Position numbers and translations under genes: made by a program. Of a stretch of DNA of 64,000 nucleotides, positions 1 through 8,440 are shown piece after piece. The stretch lies in contig JASGGY010000002.1 of the NCBI GenBank assembly GCA_047602575.1, positions 124,001-188,000 of the forward strand, in the 5' to 3' direction. The notes under the pieces were generated by a model, which saw only the letters and a program-made list of their open reading frames with translations, had not been told where the DNA came from and searched no databases. How positions within the stretch are numbered: position 1 is the stretch's first letter; each line of letters starts with the position of its first letter. The DNA is from UBA1366 sp047602575 (GTDB lineage: Bacteria; Bacillota; Clostridia; Oscillospirales; Ruminococcaceae).

Positions 1-999
1 CGCGCGTTCTTCCAAAAGCCGCGCATTGCCCCCGAGCGCATCCAGCCGTGCGAACGAAATTCCCTCCGCCAGTCGCAGCCCGAGCAGGATGTATTCCTCG
101 TGTGCGACGACCTGCGCTTCCTCCGTTTCCTCCTGCTGAACCGGCGCACGGAGAAACGCATCGGCGGAGGACGGCACATAGAACCGTCGGCCGTTCAAAA
201 AAGAATGCGCCGACGGGCCGATGCCCAGATAGTCCGCCCCGCGCCAGTATTTCAGATTGTGACGGCTCTCAAAGCCGGGCAGCGCAAAGTTTGAAATCTC
301 ATAATGCCGGTAGCCCGCCGCTTCAAGAAAATCCGCCAGCGCTTCGTACAAATCCGCCTGCGTGTCCGCATCCGCGGAAACCGCCGCCTCCCCGCGCTGC
401 GCAAAGGGCGTTCCGGGTTCGATTTTCAAAAGATACGCCGAGATGTGCGGAACACCTGCACCCACCAGCCGAGCCGCCGACGTCAGCAGCGTTTCCTGCG
501 TCTGACCGGCAAGCCCGAGGATCAGGTCGCACGATAGGTTTTCAAAGCCCGCCGCCTGCGCCGCGCGGATGGTCGCTTGTGCAGATGCCGCGTCGTGCAG
601 CCGCCCGAGCAGCGCAAGCTCCGCCGTGTCAAAGCTCTGAACACCGATCGACAGGCGGTTGACGCCGATGGTTCGGAGTGCAAGCAGTTGGTTCGGCGCG
701 TGCGCGGCGGGGTTGACCTCGAGCGTGATTTCGGGGCTTCTGACGCGCAGATGTGCATATGCCGCCGCGAGGATCTGTTCAACCTGCGAAAAAGACAAAA
801 GCGACGGAGTTCCGCCGCCAAAGTAAATCGTGTCGAATGCGCGTTGAGAGAGTTGCGCGCCGTAAGCGCCGAGATTGCGCACCGCCGCATCGGTATAAGC
901 TTGTGCCGCATCCGGCGAAAAAGCGCCGGAATAAAAATCGCAGTACGGGCATTTGCGCAGGCAAAACGGCACATGGAGGTAAAGTCCCGCATCGCTCAT
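1..999 (-). CDS. hemW: HemW-like radical SAM protein, 3' part cut by window edge
   Basis: Reading down from the ATG at 999 gives 333 codons that run off the window. The protein opens MSDAGLYLHVPFCLRKCPYC, which holds the radical-SAM CxxxCxxC cluster motif (CLRKCPYC) placed as in the HemN/HemW family. It continues with the YFGGGTPSLL glycine-rich SAM-binding motif, EVNPAA, and GVQSFD. HemW proteins bind heme and a 4Fe-4S cluster and resemble coproporphyrinogen III oxidase; most are heme chaperones rather than oxidases. The short N-terminus before the cluster fits HemW better than HemN. The start overlaps the stop of the upstream membrane-protein gene by 4 bases (ATGA), so it is translationally coupled in a lepA-membrane protein-hemW operon, a common Firmicutes order. 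The C-terminus is missing only because the window ends. Confidence 0.93.
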   Translation of the reverse strand, partial: MSDAGLYLHVPFCLRKCPYCDFYSGAFSPDAAQAYTDAAVRNLGAYGAQLSQRAFDTIYFGGGTPSLLSFSQVEQILAAAYAHLRVRSPEITLEVNPAAHAPNQLLALRTIGVNRLSIGVQSFDTAELALLGRLHDAASAQATIRAAQAAGFENLSCDLILGLAGQTQETLLTSAARLVGAGVPHISAYLLKIEPGTPFAQRGEAAVSADADTQADLYEALADFLEAAGYRHYEISNFALPGFESRHNLKYWRGADYLGIGPSAHSFLNGRRFYVPSSADAFLRAPVQQEETEEAQVVAHEEYILLGLRLAEGISFARLDALGGNARLLEERA

Positions 1000-1499
1000 C
1001 GCTTTTCACCGTGCTTTGCGCCGCTTAAAGCGTTGTCGTTGTCGGAAAATGCTTCGTCAATAAAGCGACCCGCGTCGTCGGCGTTTTTCTGCGCCCGGCT
1101 GCGGAAGCCGCGAAACCCGATGCGCGCCCCCGCGATGGCATAGGTGAACAGCAGCACCGTGCCGGCTTTGAGCAGAAAGTTCCCGTAGCCCGTTGCGGAA
1201 AGATGAAAATACGTGCTGTGGGCATTGAGAAAATCCACCGTGCGCGGATGCAGCCAGAGCCAGAAGATCGCCCCCAAAATCCCCGCGAACAGCAGGAAAG
1301 TCGTCACGCCCAGAAGCGCGTCGCGCAGCCTGAGTGCGCCAAATTTCACGCCCGCGAAAACCGCCAGACACGCGATGAGCACCATGCCGCCCATATGCCC
1401 GATGTTTGCATAGATCTCAAGCCCGAACGGCAGCACGAGCATTCCGGCAAAGCCGTAAATCAGCGCGTACCGTACCGCTTTGAAAAATTCCGATGTCAT
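996..1499 (-). CDS. Small integral membrane protein, unknown function
   Basis: This 167-residue protein starts MTSEFFKAVRYALIYG. I chose the ATG at 1499 because GGAAGGAGG lies 7-8 bases upstream; an alternative ATG at 1526 would overlap the lepA stop and has no such site. About four hydrophobic segments are visible (around residues 15-35, 40-60, 65-95 and 115-140), followed by a charged cytoplasmic tail of about 35 residues rich in Arg, Lys and Asp. I do not recognise the family. It sits between lepA (20-base gap) and hemW (4-base overlap) in one operon, which says little about its job beyond co-expression. Confidence 0.75.
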   Translation of the reverse strand: MTSEFFKAVRYALIYGFAGMLVLPFGLEIYANIGHMGGMVLIACLAVFAGVKFGALRLRDALLGVTTFLLFAGILGAIFWLWLHPRTVDFLNAHSTYFHLSATGYGNFLLKAGTVLLFTYAIAGARIGFRGFRSRAQKNADDAGRFIDEAFSDNDNALSGAKHGEKR

Positions 1500-1518
1500 G
1501 CCGCTTCCTCCTTCCGCA

Positions 1519-3321
1519 CTACTCATCCAGCTTTAACACACTCATGAACGCGTCCTGCGGCACCTCGACCGAGCCGAGCTGACGCATGCGCTTCTTGCCT
1601 TCCTTCTGCTTTTCGAGCAGCTTTTTCTTTCGTGTAATGTCGCCGCCATAGCATTTCGCAAGCACGTCCTTGCGCATCGCCTTGACGGTTTCGCGCGCGA
1701 TGACCTTGCCGCCGATTGCTGCCTGAATCGGAATTTCAAACAGCTGCCGCGGGATGTGCTCCTTGAGTTTTTCGGCGATCTTCCGTCCGCGCGCGTAAGC
1801 TTTTTCGTGATGCATGATGAACGAGAGCGCGTCCACCACGTCGCCGTTGATGAGAATGTCAAGCTTGACCAGCTTGCTTTGCGCATAGCCCTTGAGTTCA
1901 TAATCAAAGGACGCATACCCCCGCGTGCGGGATTTGAGTGCGTCGAAAAAGTCGTAGACAATCTCGTTGAGCGGCAGCTCGTAATGCAGATCCACGCGTG
2001 TTTCGTCGATGTATTTCATGTCCTTGAACGTGCCGCGCCGGTCCTGGCACAGGTCCATGATATTGCCCACATAGTCCGACGGCGCTAAAATATGCGCTTC
2101 CACCACCGGTTCTTCCGCCGACGCGATGAGGGCGGGGTCGGGGTAATTGGTCGGGTTGTCGATGAAAACAGTCGTGCCGTTGGTGAGGTTGACTTTATAA
2201 ACAACCGACGGGGCGGTGGTGATCAGGTCAAGGTTGTACTCGCGCTCCAGCCGCTCCTGCACGATTTCCATATGCAGAAGCCCCAGAAAGCCCCCGCGGA
2301 AGCCGAAGCCGAGCGCTAAGGAGGTTTCCGGCTCAAAGGTCAGGGCGGCGTCGTTTAAGGTGAGCTTTTCAAGTGCATCGCGCAGGTCGCCGTAACGCGC
2401 CCCATCCGACGGATAGATGCCGGAGAACACCATGGAGTTTACTTTTTTGTAACCCGCAAGCGCCTGCGCGCAGGGATTGGCGTTGTTTGTCACCGTGTCG
2501 CCCACGCGTGTTTCGCCGATGTTTTTAATGGAAGCCGCGATGTAGCCTACCTCGCCTGCGTTAAGCTCGCCCACGGGAACAAGATTTTTCGCGCCCATAT
2601 AGCCGATTTCCACCGTCTGGTACACAGCGCCCGTTGACATGAGCCGGATGCTGTCGCCGACTTTGATCGAGCCGTCCGTCACGCGGATATTGATGATAAC
2701 GCCCTTATACTGGTCATAATAGCTGTCAAAAATCAACGCCTTGAGCGGTGCGTCCGGGTCGCCCTGCGGCGGGGGAACGTCTTTCACCACGCGCTCCAGA
2801 ACAGCGCGGATGTTCACGCCGGTTTTTGCGCTGATGCGCGGCGCGTCCATGGCGGGAATGCCGATGACGCTTTCGATTTCGCGGCAGGCGCTGTCCGGAT
2901 CGGCGCTGGGAAGGTCGATTTTATTGACCACCGGCAGGACCTCCAGATCATGCTCGATGGCAAGATAGGTGTTTGCAAGGGTCTGCGCCTCAATGCCCTG
3001 CGACGCGTCCACCACCAGCACAGCCCCCTCGCACGCGGCAAGGGAACGCGAAACTTCGTAGTTAAAGTCCACATGACCGGGGGTGTCAATGAGGTTGAAA
3101 ACATAAGTTCCTCCGTCGTCGGCGGTATAATTAAGCCGCACGGCACGCGCTTTGATGGTGATACCGCGCTCACGCTCGATGTCCATGTTGTCAAGGAGCT
3201 GTTCCTCCATGTCGCGCAGCTCAACTGACGAGGTTAGTTCTAAGATGCGGTCAGCAAGGGTGGACTTTCCGTGGTCTATATGGGCAATGATGCAAAAGTT
3301 TCTGATATGATTCTGGTCCAT
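1519..3321 (-). CDS. lepA: Elongation factor 4 (LepA)
   Basis: The 600-residue product is full length for LepA/EF4, a ribosome-associated translational GTPase that acts on stalled or mistranslocated ribosomes and during 30S assembly. GTPase motifs are intact: G1 AHIDHGKST near residues 13-21, G2 within RERGITIKA, G3 DTPGHVDF, and G4 NKIDLP. The C-terminal LepA-specific domain is present, with YGGDITRKKKLLEKQKEGKK near the end. It starts MDQNHIRNFCIIAHIDHGKS. A SigA-type promoter lies just upstream on this strand (3367-3395). The stop is 20 bases before the next gene of the operon. Confidence 0.98.
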   Translation of the reverse strand: MDQNHIRNFCIIAHIDHGKSTLADRILELTSSVELRDMEEQLLDNMDIERERGITIKARAVRLNYTADDGGTYVFNLIDTPGHVDFNYEVSRSLAACEGAVLVVDASQGIEAQTLANTYLAIEHDLEVLPVVNKIDLPSADPDSACREIESVIGIPAMDAPRISAKTGVNIRAVLERVVKDVPPPQGDPDAPLKALIFDSYYDQYKGVIINIRVTDGSIKVGDSIRLMSTGAVYQTVEIGYMGAKNLVPVGELNAGEVGYIAASIKNIGETRVGDTVTNNANPCAQALAGYKKVNSMVFSGIYPSDGARYGDLRDALEKLTLNDAALTFEPETSLALGFGFRGGFLGLLHMEIVQERLEREYNLDLITTAPSVVYKVNLTNGTTVFIDNPTNYPDPALIASAEEPVVEAHILAPSDYVGNIMDLCQDRRGTFKDMKYIDETRVDLHYELPLNEIVYDFFDALKSRTRGYASFDYELKGYAQSKLVKLDILINGDVVDALSFIMHHEKAYARGRKIAEKLKEHIPRQLFEIPIQAAIGGKVIARETVKAMRKDVLAKCYGGDITRKKKLLEKQKEGKKRMRQLGSVEVPQDAFMSVLKLDE

Positions 3322-3366
3322 TGAATTTGTTCAAGCCTTTCAGTTTACAATTTATATACAGAAAAT

Positions 3367-3395
3367 AGTATAGCATATTTCGGGGCATTTGTCCA
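3367..3395 (-). promoter_or_regulatory. Predicted SigA promoter for lepA operon
   Basis: On the minus strand the sequence shows TGGACA, 17 bases, TATACT, ending about 45 bases before the lepA start codon. No other minus-strand gene lies upstream nearby. Confidence 0.65.
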
Positions 3396-3470
3396 GAAAA
3401 TTTTTTCTGTTTCATGCTGCACAAGCTTTTTGGAAGCGAAATCCAATGAAATAAAAATATTTATGTTTAA

Positions 3471-3488
3471 TGTTAAGTGTACTTGACA
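3471..3488. promoter_or_regulatory. Inverted repeat overlapping the -35 box (candidate operator)
   Basis: TGTTAAGT-GT-ACTTGACA is a near-perfect 8+8 inverted repeat whose right half contains the TTGACA -35 box of the following promoter. Repressor binding here would block RNA polymerase. The obvious candidate protein is the Xre-type regulator encoded in the same operon at 4030-4278. Confidence 0.5.
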
Positions 3489-3511
3489 TTGAGTAAAAAA
3501 TGATGTACAAT
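3483..3511 (+). promoter_or_regulatory. Predicted strong SigA promoter of the Xre/membrane-protein operon
   Basis: TTGACA, 17 bases, TACAAT, about 38 bases upstream of the ATG at 3549. The -35 is consensus. Confidence 0.75.
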
Positions 3512-3548
3512 ATGTTTATCATTTAAAACATTATAAAGGAATGATTGT

Positions 3549-4037
3549 ATGTCCTATCATGAAAAAAGAGCCTTATCTGGAATCATCACAGTTTTACTGA
3601 TGGCTGCCGGATATTGTTTGTATACATTCGGAACCTATGCATCGGGAAGCGTCGGGCGTGATGACCTGAAATTCTGGGTTGCGGCTGAGCTTATTTTCAT
3701 CGCCGCCGGAGCAATTGTCACAGCGGCGACACAGATTCTGTTGAGCCTGAACGAATATGCGCAGCAGAATAAAACGAGCCCACGCCGCATTTCTGCCTTA
3801 CAGAAAATCAAGGAAGTGACCGCGGAGGATGAAATGGATCATCTAATAGCACTCAAAACGGCGAAAATTAGTTATGCGTTTACTGGATTCGGCTTCATTG
3901 CGGGATTGGTAACTGTACTTACTGGGTGCTCGGCATCGGTGATGGTAAATATCCTGTTTTTTTCAGTCTGTGCTGGAAGTTTGGCAGAGGGCGCAGCCGT
4001 ATTCTATTATTATAAGGTCGGAGTTACAAATGCCTAA
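3549..4037 (+). CDS. Membrane protein paired with an Xre regulator
   Basis: The 162-residue protein has about four hydrophobic helices arranged as two pairs (roughly residues 10-30, 43-67, 110-130 and 132-155), with a polar stretch between the pairs containing a predicted helix (ISALQKIKEVTAEDEMDH). I do not recognise a named function. AAAGGA lies 9 bases before the ATG. The stop overlaps the start of the Xre-type regulator by 8 bases, so the two are translationally coupled. Small membrane proteins next to a ~70-residue Cro/C1-type regulator are a recurrent Firmicutes arrangement, often thought to sense the membrane or an antimicrobial; that role is inference here. Confidence 0.72.
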   Translation: MSYHEKRALSGIITVLLMAAGYCLYTFGTYASGSVGRDDLKFWVAAELIFIAAGAIVTAATQILLSLNEYAQQNKTSPRRISALQKIKEVTAEDEMDHLIALKTAKISYAFTGFGFIAGLVTVLTGCSASVMVNILFFSVCAGSLAEGAAVFYYYKVGVTNA

Positions 4038-4278
4038 GAAGTATAGTATTAAAAATAAAATCAGAACCCTGCGCTTTTTTGCGGATGAAATGACACAACA
4101 GGCACTCGCTGAAAAAATCGGCGCATCACGCCAAACAGTCATTGCAATTGAAGCAGGTAAATATGCACCGTCATTGGAAATGGCGTTCCGCATCGCTGAT
4201 GTGTTCGGTGTAAAGCTTGAGGAGGTGTTTTCTTATGAGATAACAGATACGGCAGATGAAACGGTAAAAAATATATAG
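4030..4278 (+). CDS. Xre/Cro-C1 family transcriptional regulator (short)
   Basis: The start at 4030 gives an 82-residue protein beginning MPKKYSIKNKIRTLRF; AAGGTCGGAG precedes it, and the more upstream start would run deep into the preceding gene. The helix-turn-helix is clear: MTQQALAEKIGASRQTVIAI (about residues 21-40), followed by EAGKYAPSLEMAFRIADVFG. A short acidic tail follows (DTADETVKNI). This matches the YozG-like short Xre proteins found in Clostridia. It overlaps the upstream membrane-protein gene by 8 bases and is followed after 11 bases by another membrane-protein gene. It may repress its own operon through the inverted repeat at 3471-3488. Confidence 0.88.
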   Translation: MPKKYSIKNKIRTLRFFADEMTQQALAEKIGASRQTVIAIEAGKYAPSLEMAFRIADVFGVKLEEVFSYEITDTADETVKNI

Positions 4279-4289
4279 GAGGGTATACC

Positions 4290-4724
4290 ATGAGTAAACT
4301 GACTTTGGAACAAACCGTAACTTTCAACCGAAAAAGGGATATTCTTTCTGCTCTTTGGATTTTTCTGTCTGTCAACTACATTTTATGCGATGTGTTGTCA
4401 AACATGGAGGCATCTGTTCTGAGGGGACTGCTTGAGGGCAATACTGCTGGAATTGAAATGAACCAGGGTTTTCTTCTGATGGCAGGGATTTCTCTGGAAA
4501 TTCCGTTTGTGATGATTGTGATAGCAAAGGTTCTGAAATTCAAGGCGAATAAAATTATCAACATCACGGCGGGACTGCTTATGACGGTTTATCAGGCAAG
4601 TTCGTTCTTCTTCGGAACAGCACCATCGCTTCATTATATCTTTTTCAGCGGTGTCGAAATCATTGGTAACTTGTTGATTGTGATTCTGGCATGGAAATGG
4701 GTTGCCCCGGTGAATGATATGTAG
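4290..4724 (+). CDS. Membrane protein in Xre operon, unknown function
   Basis: The 144-residue protein has about four predicted membrane helices (roughly residues 18-38, 62-80, 90-110 and 118-137) with short loops. AGGAGGG stands 6 bases before the ATG. It is the last gene of the three-gene operon: a hairpin resembling a terminator follows after about 20 bases. I do not recognise the family. Because the regulator is sandwiched between two membrane proteins, a membrane-stress or peptide-sensing role is possible but not shown. Confidence 0.7.
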   Translation: MSKLTLEQTVTFNRKRDILSALWIFLSVNYILCDVLSNMEASVLRGLLEGNTAGIEMNQGFLLMAGISLEIPFVMIVIAKVLKFKANKIINITAGLLMTVYQASSFFFGTAPSLHYIFFSGVEIIGNLLIVILAWKWVAPVNDM

Positions 4725-4747
4725 CAGACAGGAATATGGATGGCGCG

Positions 4748-4782
4748 AAAAGCTGTAACCTTTTTTATGGTCACAGCTTTTT
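4748..4782 (+). terminator. Predicted terminator of the Xre operon
   Basis: A 13-base stem (AAAAGCTGTAACC with GGTCACAGCTTTT, one mismatch) encloses an 8-base T-rich loop and ends in a short T run. Confidence 0.65.
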
Positions 4783-5114
4783 GCTTATGGTGTCATCATG
4801 AATAGTAATTTATTCTGGTTATCATTCATGAAACACACCATAGTATAATTGCTTACAAGCTTGCTGTCAGCATACTTGATTCCGCTATCTCACGTTTGTT
4901 TTAAATGTAACAGCAGTTTTTGATTGAGGACATGAATAGCGCGGAGTCCGTACCGAATGGTTTTACGATTTTTGATGATGACAACGATACTGACGGAATC
5001 TGGAGCGGAATTGCCTGATACAAATCCATTAAAAAGCATGAATAGTATTATGGAAACACCATACAAATCGCGCCTGCGAATTGTATGGTGCTTCTACATA
5101 TAACTATATAATCC
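4783..5114. other. Gene-free stretch between convergent operons, with remnants
   Basis: No convincing gene is seen. A 28-codon ORF (MNSAESVPNGFTIFDDDNDT and 8 more residues, about 4934-5020) has no ribosome site and looks like a fragment. The motif CATGAATAG occurs three times (about 4798, 4932 and 5038). An imperfect inverted pair (CTTATGGTGT...ACACACCATAG, about 4785-4846) and the strong hairpin at 5057-5090 suggest remains of a small mobile or repeat element, but I cannot assign one. Confidence 0.4.
5057..5090. terminator. Strong hairpin between convergent genes, possible bidirectional terminator
   Basis: CACCATACAA and TTGTATGGTG form a perfect 10-bp outer stem, with an inner TCGC/GCGA stem and a GCCT loop, separated by a single A:A mismatch. 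The stem is very stable but lacks a clean T tract in either direction. It lies 25 bases past the ugd stop. Confidence 0.55.
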
Positions 5115-6353
5115 CTAATCTCTCATGAAAACATCCCTTGTGTACACCTTTTCCTTCACATCATCAAGACAGGAATCGTATCTGTTTGCAATGATTGCAT
5201 GCGACTTCGATTTAAATGCATTCAGGTCGTTTACCAAAAGGCTGCCGAAAAACGTTTCGCCGTTTTTTAGTGACGGCTCATATATGATAACGGATGCGCC
5301 CTTGGCTTTGACTCTTTTCATGACACCTTGGATGGAACTATGTCTGAAATTATCGGAATTGCTTTTCATGGTTAGTCTATAAACGCCGATTACAACGTCC
5401 TTTTCTTTTTCTGGTGCATACTCGGTATCGCTGTCATAGCAGTAATATCCGGTCTTTTTCAGCGCACGGTCAGCAATAAAATTTTTCCGCGTTTTATTCG
5501 ACTCAACGATGGCTGTTATCAGATTTTGAGGAACATTTGTGTAATTTGCAAGCAGCTGCTTCGTATCCTTCGGCAGACAATATCCACCATATCCGAAGCT
5601 TGGATTGTTGTAGCTTTCACCAATGCGAGGGTCAAGACAAACGCCGTCTATAATCTGATTTGTATCAAGTCCTTTCAGCTCTGCATACGTGTCAAGCTCG
5701 TTGAAATAACTGACACGAAGCGCCAGATATGTATTGGAAAAAAGCTTTACCGCTTCAGCTTCTGTAAATCCCATGAACTTGGTGTCTATGAATTGTTTGA
5801 TCGCACCATTTTGTAAAAGCTCCGCAAAAGTATGTGCAGCATCAACCAGCTTTTTATCTGACAAATCCGTTCCTACAATGATTCTAGACGGAAAAAGATT
5901 ATCATACAATGCTTTTGATTCCCGTAGGAATTCAGGACTGAAAATAATATTTTTACTGCCTGTTTTTTTTCGGATGTGTTTTGTGTAACCGACAGGAACA
6001 GTCGATTTTATCACCATGATTGCATTCCGATTGCATTCCATCACACGCTTGATCACTGCTTCGACAGCTGACGTATCAAAAAAATTTTTCTCGCTGTTAT
6101 AATTTGTCGGCACAGCGATAACAACAAAATCAGCGCTTGCATATGCTTGCTTTGCGTCTAGTGTAGCTTTCAGATTCAGTTCTTTCTCTGTTAAGTATTT
6201 TTCAATATATTCATCGTGTATCGGTGACTTTTTTTGATTAATCAGCGCAACCTTTTCCGGAATAATATCAACCGCGGTTACGCAATTGTGCTGTGCTAAA
6301 AGTGCGGCAATTGACAAACCAACATATCCTGTTCCTGCAACTGCAATGTTCAT
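5115..6353 (-). CDS. ugd: UDP-glucose 6-dehydrogenase
   Basis: This 412-residue enzyme would oxidise UDP-glucose to UDP-glucuronate with two NAD+. The start at 6353 (MNIAVAGTGYVGLS) is preceded by GAGGAAAATAAA and puts the Rossmann glycine motif at the N-terminus; an upstream in-frame start adds 18 unrelated residues. Family landmarks are the NAD-binding GTGYVGLS, IKSTVPVGYT, FSPEFLRESKA, and the active-site cysteine in YGGYCLPKDTKQL. It is the last gene of the minus-strand operon (GH5, MurB-like, epimerase, ugd). Its product is the substrate for the epimerase encoded just upstream, so the pair would make UDP-GlcA and UDP-GalA for the surface polysaccharide. Confidence 0.95.
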   Translation of the reverse strand: MNIAVAGTGYVGLSIAALLAQHNCVTAVDIIPEKVALINQKKSPIHDEYIEKYLTEKELNLKATLDAKQAYASADFVVIAVPTNYNSEKNFFDTSAVEAVIKRVMECNRNAIMVIKSTVPVGYTKHIRKKTGSKNIIFSPEFLRESKALYDNLFPSRIIVGTDLSDKKLVDAAHTFAELLQNGAIKQFIDTKFMGFTEAEAVKLFSNTYLALRVSYFNELDTYAELKGLDTNQIIDGVCLDPRIGESYNNPSFGYGGYCLPKDTKQLLANYTNVPQNLITAIVESNKTRKNFIADRALKKTGYYCYDSDTEYAPEKEKDVVIGVYRLTMKSNSDNFRHSSIQGVMKRVKAKGASVIIYEPSLKNGETFFGSLLVNDLNAFKSKSHAIIANRYDSCLDDVKEKVYTRDVFMRD

Positions 6354-6419
6354 TTTATTTTCCTCGTAAAAATAAAGTAGTAGTTTTAAGTTCCTCTCCA
6401 AGAACAAATTTTCAGATTG

Positions 6420-7502
6420 TCATTGAATGACTGGGTTGAAATAGAATGATTTATACCATTCTGCGAATTGCCTGATACCCTCACGCAAGCTGGTATGCGG
6501 CTTAAATCCGAAATCAGCTTCCAGAGCAGAAGTATCGGCATATGTTTCGTAAACGTCGCCCGGCTGCATCGGAACAAGCTTTTTATGTAATTGAAAATCA
6601 TAATCATCCGGCAAAATCGTTGCTTTTACAAGCTCTTCCTGAAGAATTGTTATAAAATCAAGGAGGTTTTCCGGATTGCTATTACCGATATTATAAAGCT
6701 TATAGGGCGGTGTGGACAGACCAGTTTCATCATTTTCCTTTTGGGGAGGAGCCTGCATAATCAGCTTGATTCCCTGAACAATGTCATCAATATACGTAAA
6801 ATCGCGTTTGCAGTTACCATAATTAAAAAGCTCAATTGTTTCGCCGTTTAACAGCTTATCTGTAAATTTGAAATAAGCCATATCCGGACGTCCTGCAGGA
6901 CCGTAAACCGTAAAAAACCGCAAGCCCGTTGTTGGAATATCATAGAGCTTTGAATATGTGTGAGCAAACAGCTCGTTGGATTTTTTGGTTGCCGCGTAAA
7001 GAGAAACCGGATTGTCCACTTTATCATCCGTACTGTACGGGATCTTCTCGTTAGCACCGTAAACTGACGAGGACGATGCATATACGAGATGTTCAACAGG
7101 GTTGTGACGACAAGCTTCAAGTATATTATAAAAGCCGATTATATTTGACTCGATGTATGTATCGGGATTCGTAATTGAATAACGAACGCCCGCTTGAGCA
7201 GCAAGATTTACAACAATCTGCGGCTTGTATCTCTCAAAAATGCGCGCAAGCAAAGGCTTGTCCGCTAAATTTCCTTGAATGAAACTCCAGTTGCTGCTCG
7301 GATTTGACTGCGCAAGCACAGCAATTTGTTCAAGACGATATTCTTTCAGCGAAACGTTATAATAATCATTCATGCTGTCAAGACCGATGATGGTGATATC
7401 ATCCACTGTGCCAAGCAGCTCAATGATCAGATTGCTGCCGATAAAGCCGGCTGCACCAGTTACAAAAATTGTTTTTTGCGTTAGGATTGCTTTTTTGTTC
7501 AT
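6420..7502 (-). CDS. NAD-dependent epimerase, probable UDP-glucuronate 4-epimerase
   Basis: This 360-residue short-chain dehydrogenase of the extended epimerase type shows the nucleotide motif GAAGFIGSNL near residue 16, the YAATK active-site Tyr/Lys, and YGPAGRPDMAYFKFTDKLL, which is typical of UDP-glucuronate epimerases (CapI/Gae type). These enzymes interconvert UDP-GlcA and UDP-GalA at C4. AAGGTG lies 5 bases before the ATG. The downstream neighbour ugd supplies UDP-GlcA, which supports this substrate over UDP-glucose. UDP-glucose 4-epimerase activity cannot be excluded from sequence alone. Confidence 0.9.
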   Translation of the reverse strand: MNKKAILTQKTIFVTGAAGFIGSNLIIELLGTVDDITIIGLDSMNDYYNVSLKEYRLEQIAVLAQSNPSSNWSFIQGNLADKPLLARIFERYKPQIVVNLAAQAGVRYSITNPDTYIESNIIGFYNILEACRHNPVEHLVYASSSSVYGANEKIPYSTDDKVDNPVSLYAATKKSNELFAHTYSKLYDIPTTGLRFFTVYGPAGRPDMAYFKFTDKLLNGETIELFNYGNCKRDFTYIDDIVQGIKLIMQAPPQKENDETGLSTPPYKLYNIGNSNPENLLDFITILQEELVKATILPDDYDFQLHKKLVPMQPGDVYETYADTSALEADFGFKPHTSLREGIRQFAEWYKSFYFNPVIQ

Positions 7503-7550
7503 GTTACACCTTGCCTGTATGATTCCAACATTTAATAAATATCAGAGCGC

Positions 7551-8435
7551 TTATTTCCATATAACCACTTCTGATTGGCACGGTTTATGGAAAAGCCTGT
7601 GAAGCTTCATCACTTTGTTGATCAGTTTTAAGGTATCGTCAAAACCACCTTGCTTGGGTTCATCTTTTTGTTCGTTTATCAGCCAGTTGTACGCTTTTGC
7701 AGAAAAATGAACGCCGTCTTTTTTTCCGATATGAAGCTTCCTGACGATATTCATAATAAACGGGCTTGCGGTGCTGAACACCGAACCAAAATTCCCGCCT
7801 GCATAATCCTGTGTTTTTTTGCAAAATTCAAGGCGCTCGGCGATTTTTTTACGCGATTCTTCTTTTGAAACGTTCGGAAAACTAAATTTGACGGATAAGA
7901 TCAAAAAGTCATTATTCTGGAAGATGGATTTTCGATATTCAAACTGGCATTGTTCTTTTGTCAGCGTTTTTATATCGCCTACATCACCCAATGAAGTTGC
8001 AGTTAAACAAAGCACTTCAACCGAAACGATATAATCAGATATGGAGCAGTTGTATTGTTTTCCTCTCCCCGCGTTCATATAAACCGCGCCGCCAACAAGA
8101 CCCGGAACGGAATACAGATACTCAATGCCGCCATACTCTTTTTCGTTAATGAACCGAATCAGCTTTTGCAGCCTTACCCCCGAAGAACATCGTATTTCAT
8201 TCGTTTCATTTTCAGATAACTGCTGTGAAAACGCACGAAGACAAATGACATTATCAAATTCGCTTTTGTCGTTAATAAGCAAATTAGAACCTCCGCCGAT
8301 GAATCTATACTCCTTACCATCCGTGACGAGCTTAATAAGCTCGTCACGGGTTTCAGGAATAAAAAGATTACGTGAGATTCCCCCCATACCAAATGTGGTG
8401 AATTTGCTTAATTCGGCATTTAAAATCCTCTTCAT
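7551..8435 (-). CDS. MurB-like FAD flavoprotein in a polysaccharide operon
   Basis: The 294-residue protein matches the UDP-N-acetylenolpyruvoylglucosamine reductase fold: N-terminal TTFGMGG, FAD-binding FIGGGSNLLI, EYLYSVPGLVGGAVYMNAGR, and FEYRKSIF (the Tyr/Arg substrate pocket). GNFGSVFST keeps a serine where MurB donates a proton, and SEVVIW retains the C-terminal glutamate. The region between these last two motifs is divergent from housekeeping MurB. It begins only 5 bases after the GH5 stop and precedes the epimerase and ugd genes. It could be the housekeeping MurB misplaced here, or a paralogue acting on an enolpyruvyl sugar of the surface polymer; the context favours the second, but that is inference. 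Confidence 0.82.
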   Translation of the reverse strand: MKRILNAELSKFTTFGMGGISRNLFIPETRDELIKLVTDGKEYRFIGGGSNLLINDKSEFDNVICLRAFSQQLSENETNEIRCSSGVRLQKLIRFINEKEYGGIEYLYSVPGLVGGAVYMNAGRGKQYNCSISDYIVSVEVLCLTATSLGDVGDIKTLTKEQCQFEYRKSIFQNNDFLILSVKFSFPNVSKEESRKKIAERLEFCKKTQDYAGGNFGSVFSTASPFIMNIVRKLHIGKKDGVHFSAKAYNWLINEQKDEPKQGGFDDTLKLINKVMKLHRLFHKPCQSEVVIWK

Positions 8436-8440
8436 ATTGA

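Noticed and set aside
48..662. 204-codon plus-strand open frame at the left edge
   Set aside because: Pro/Arg-rich antisense of hemW.
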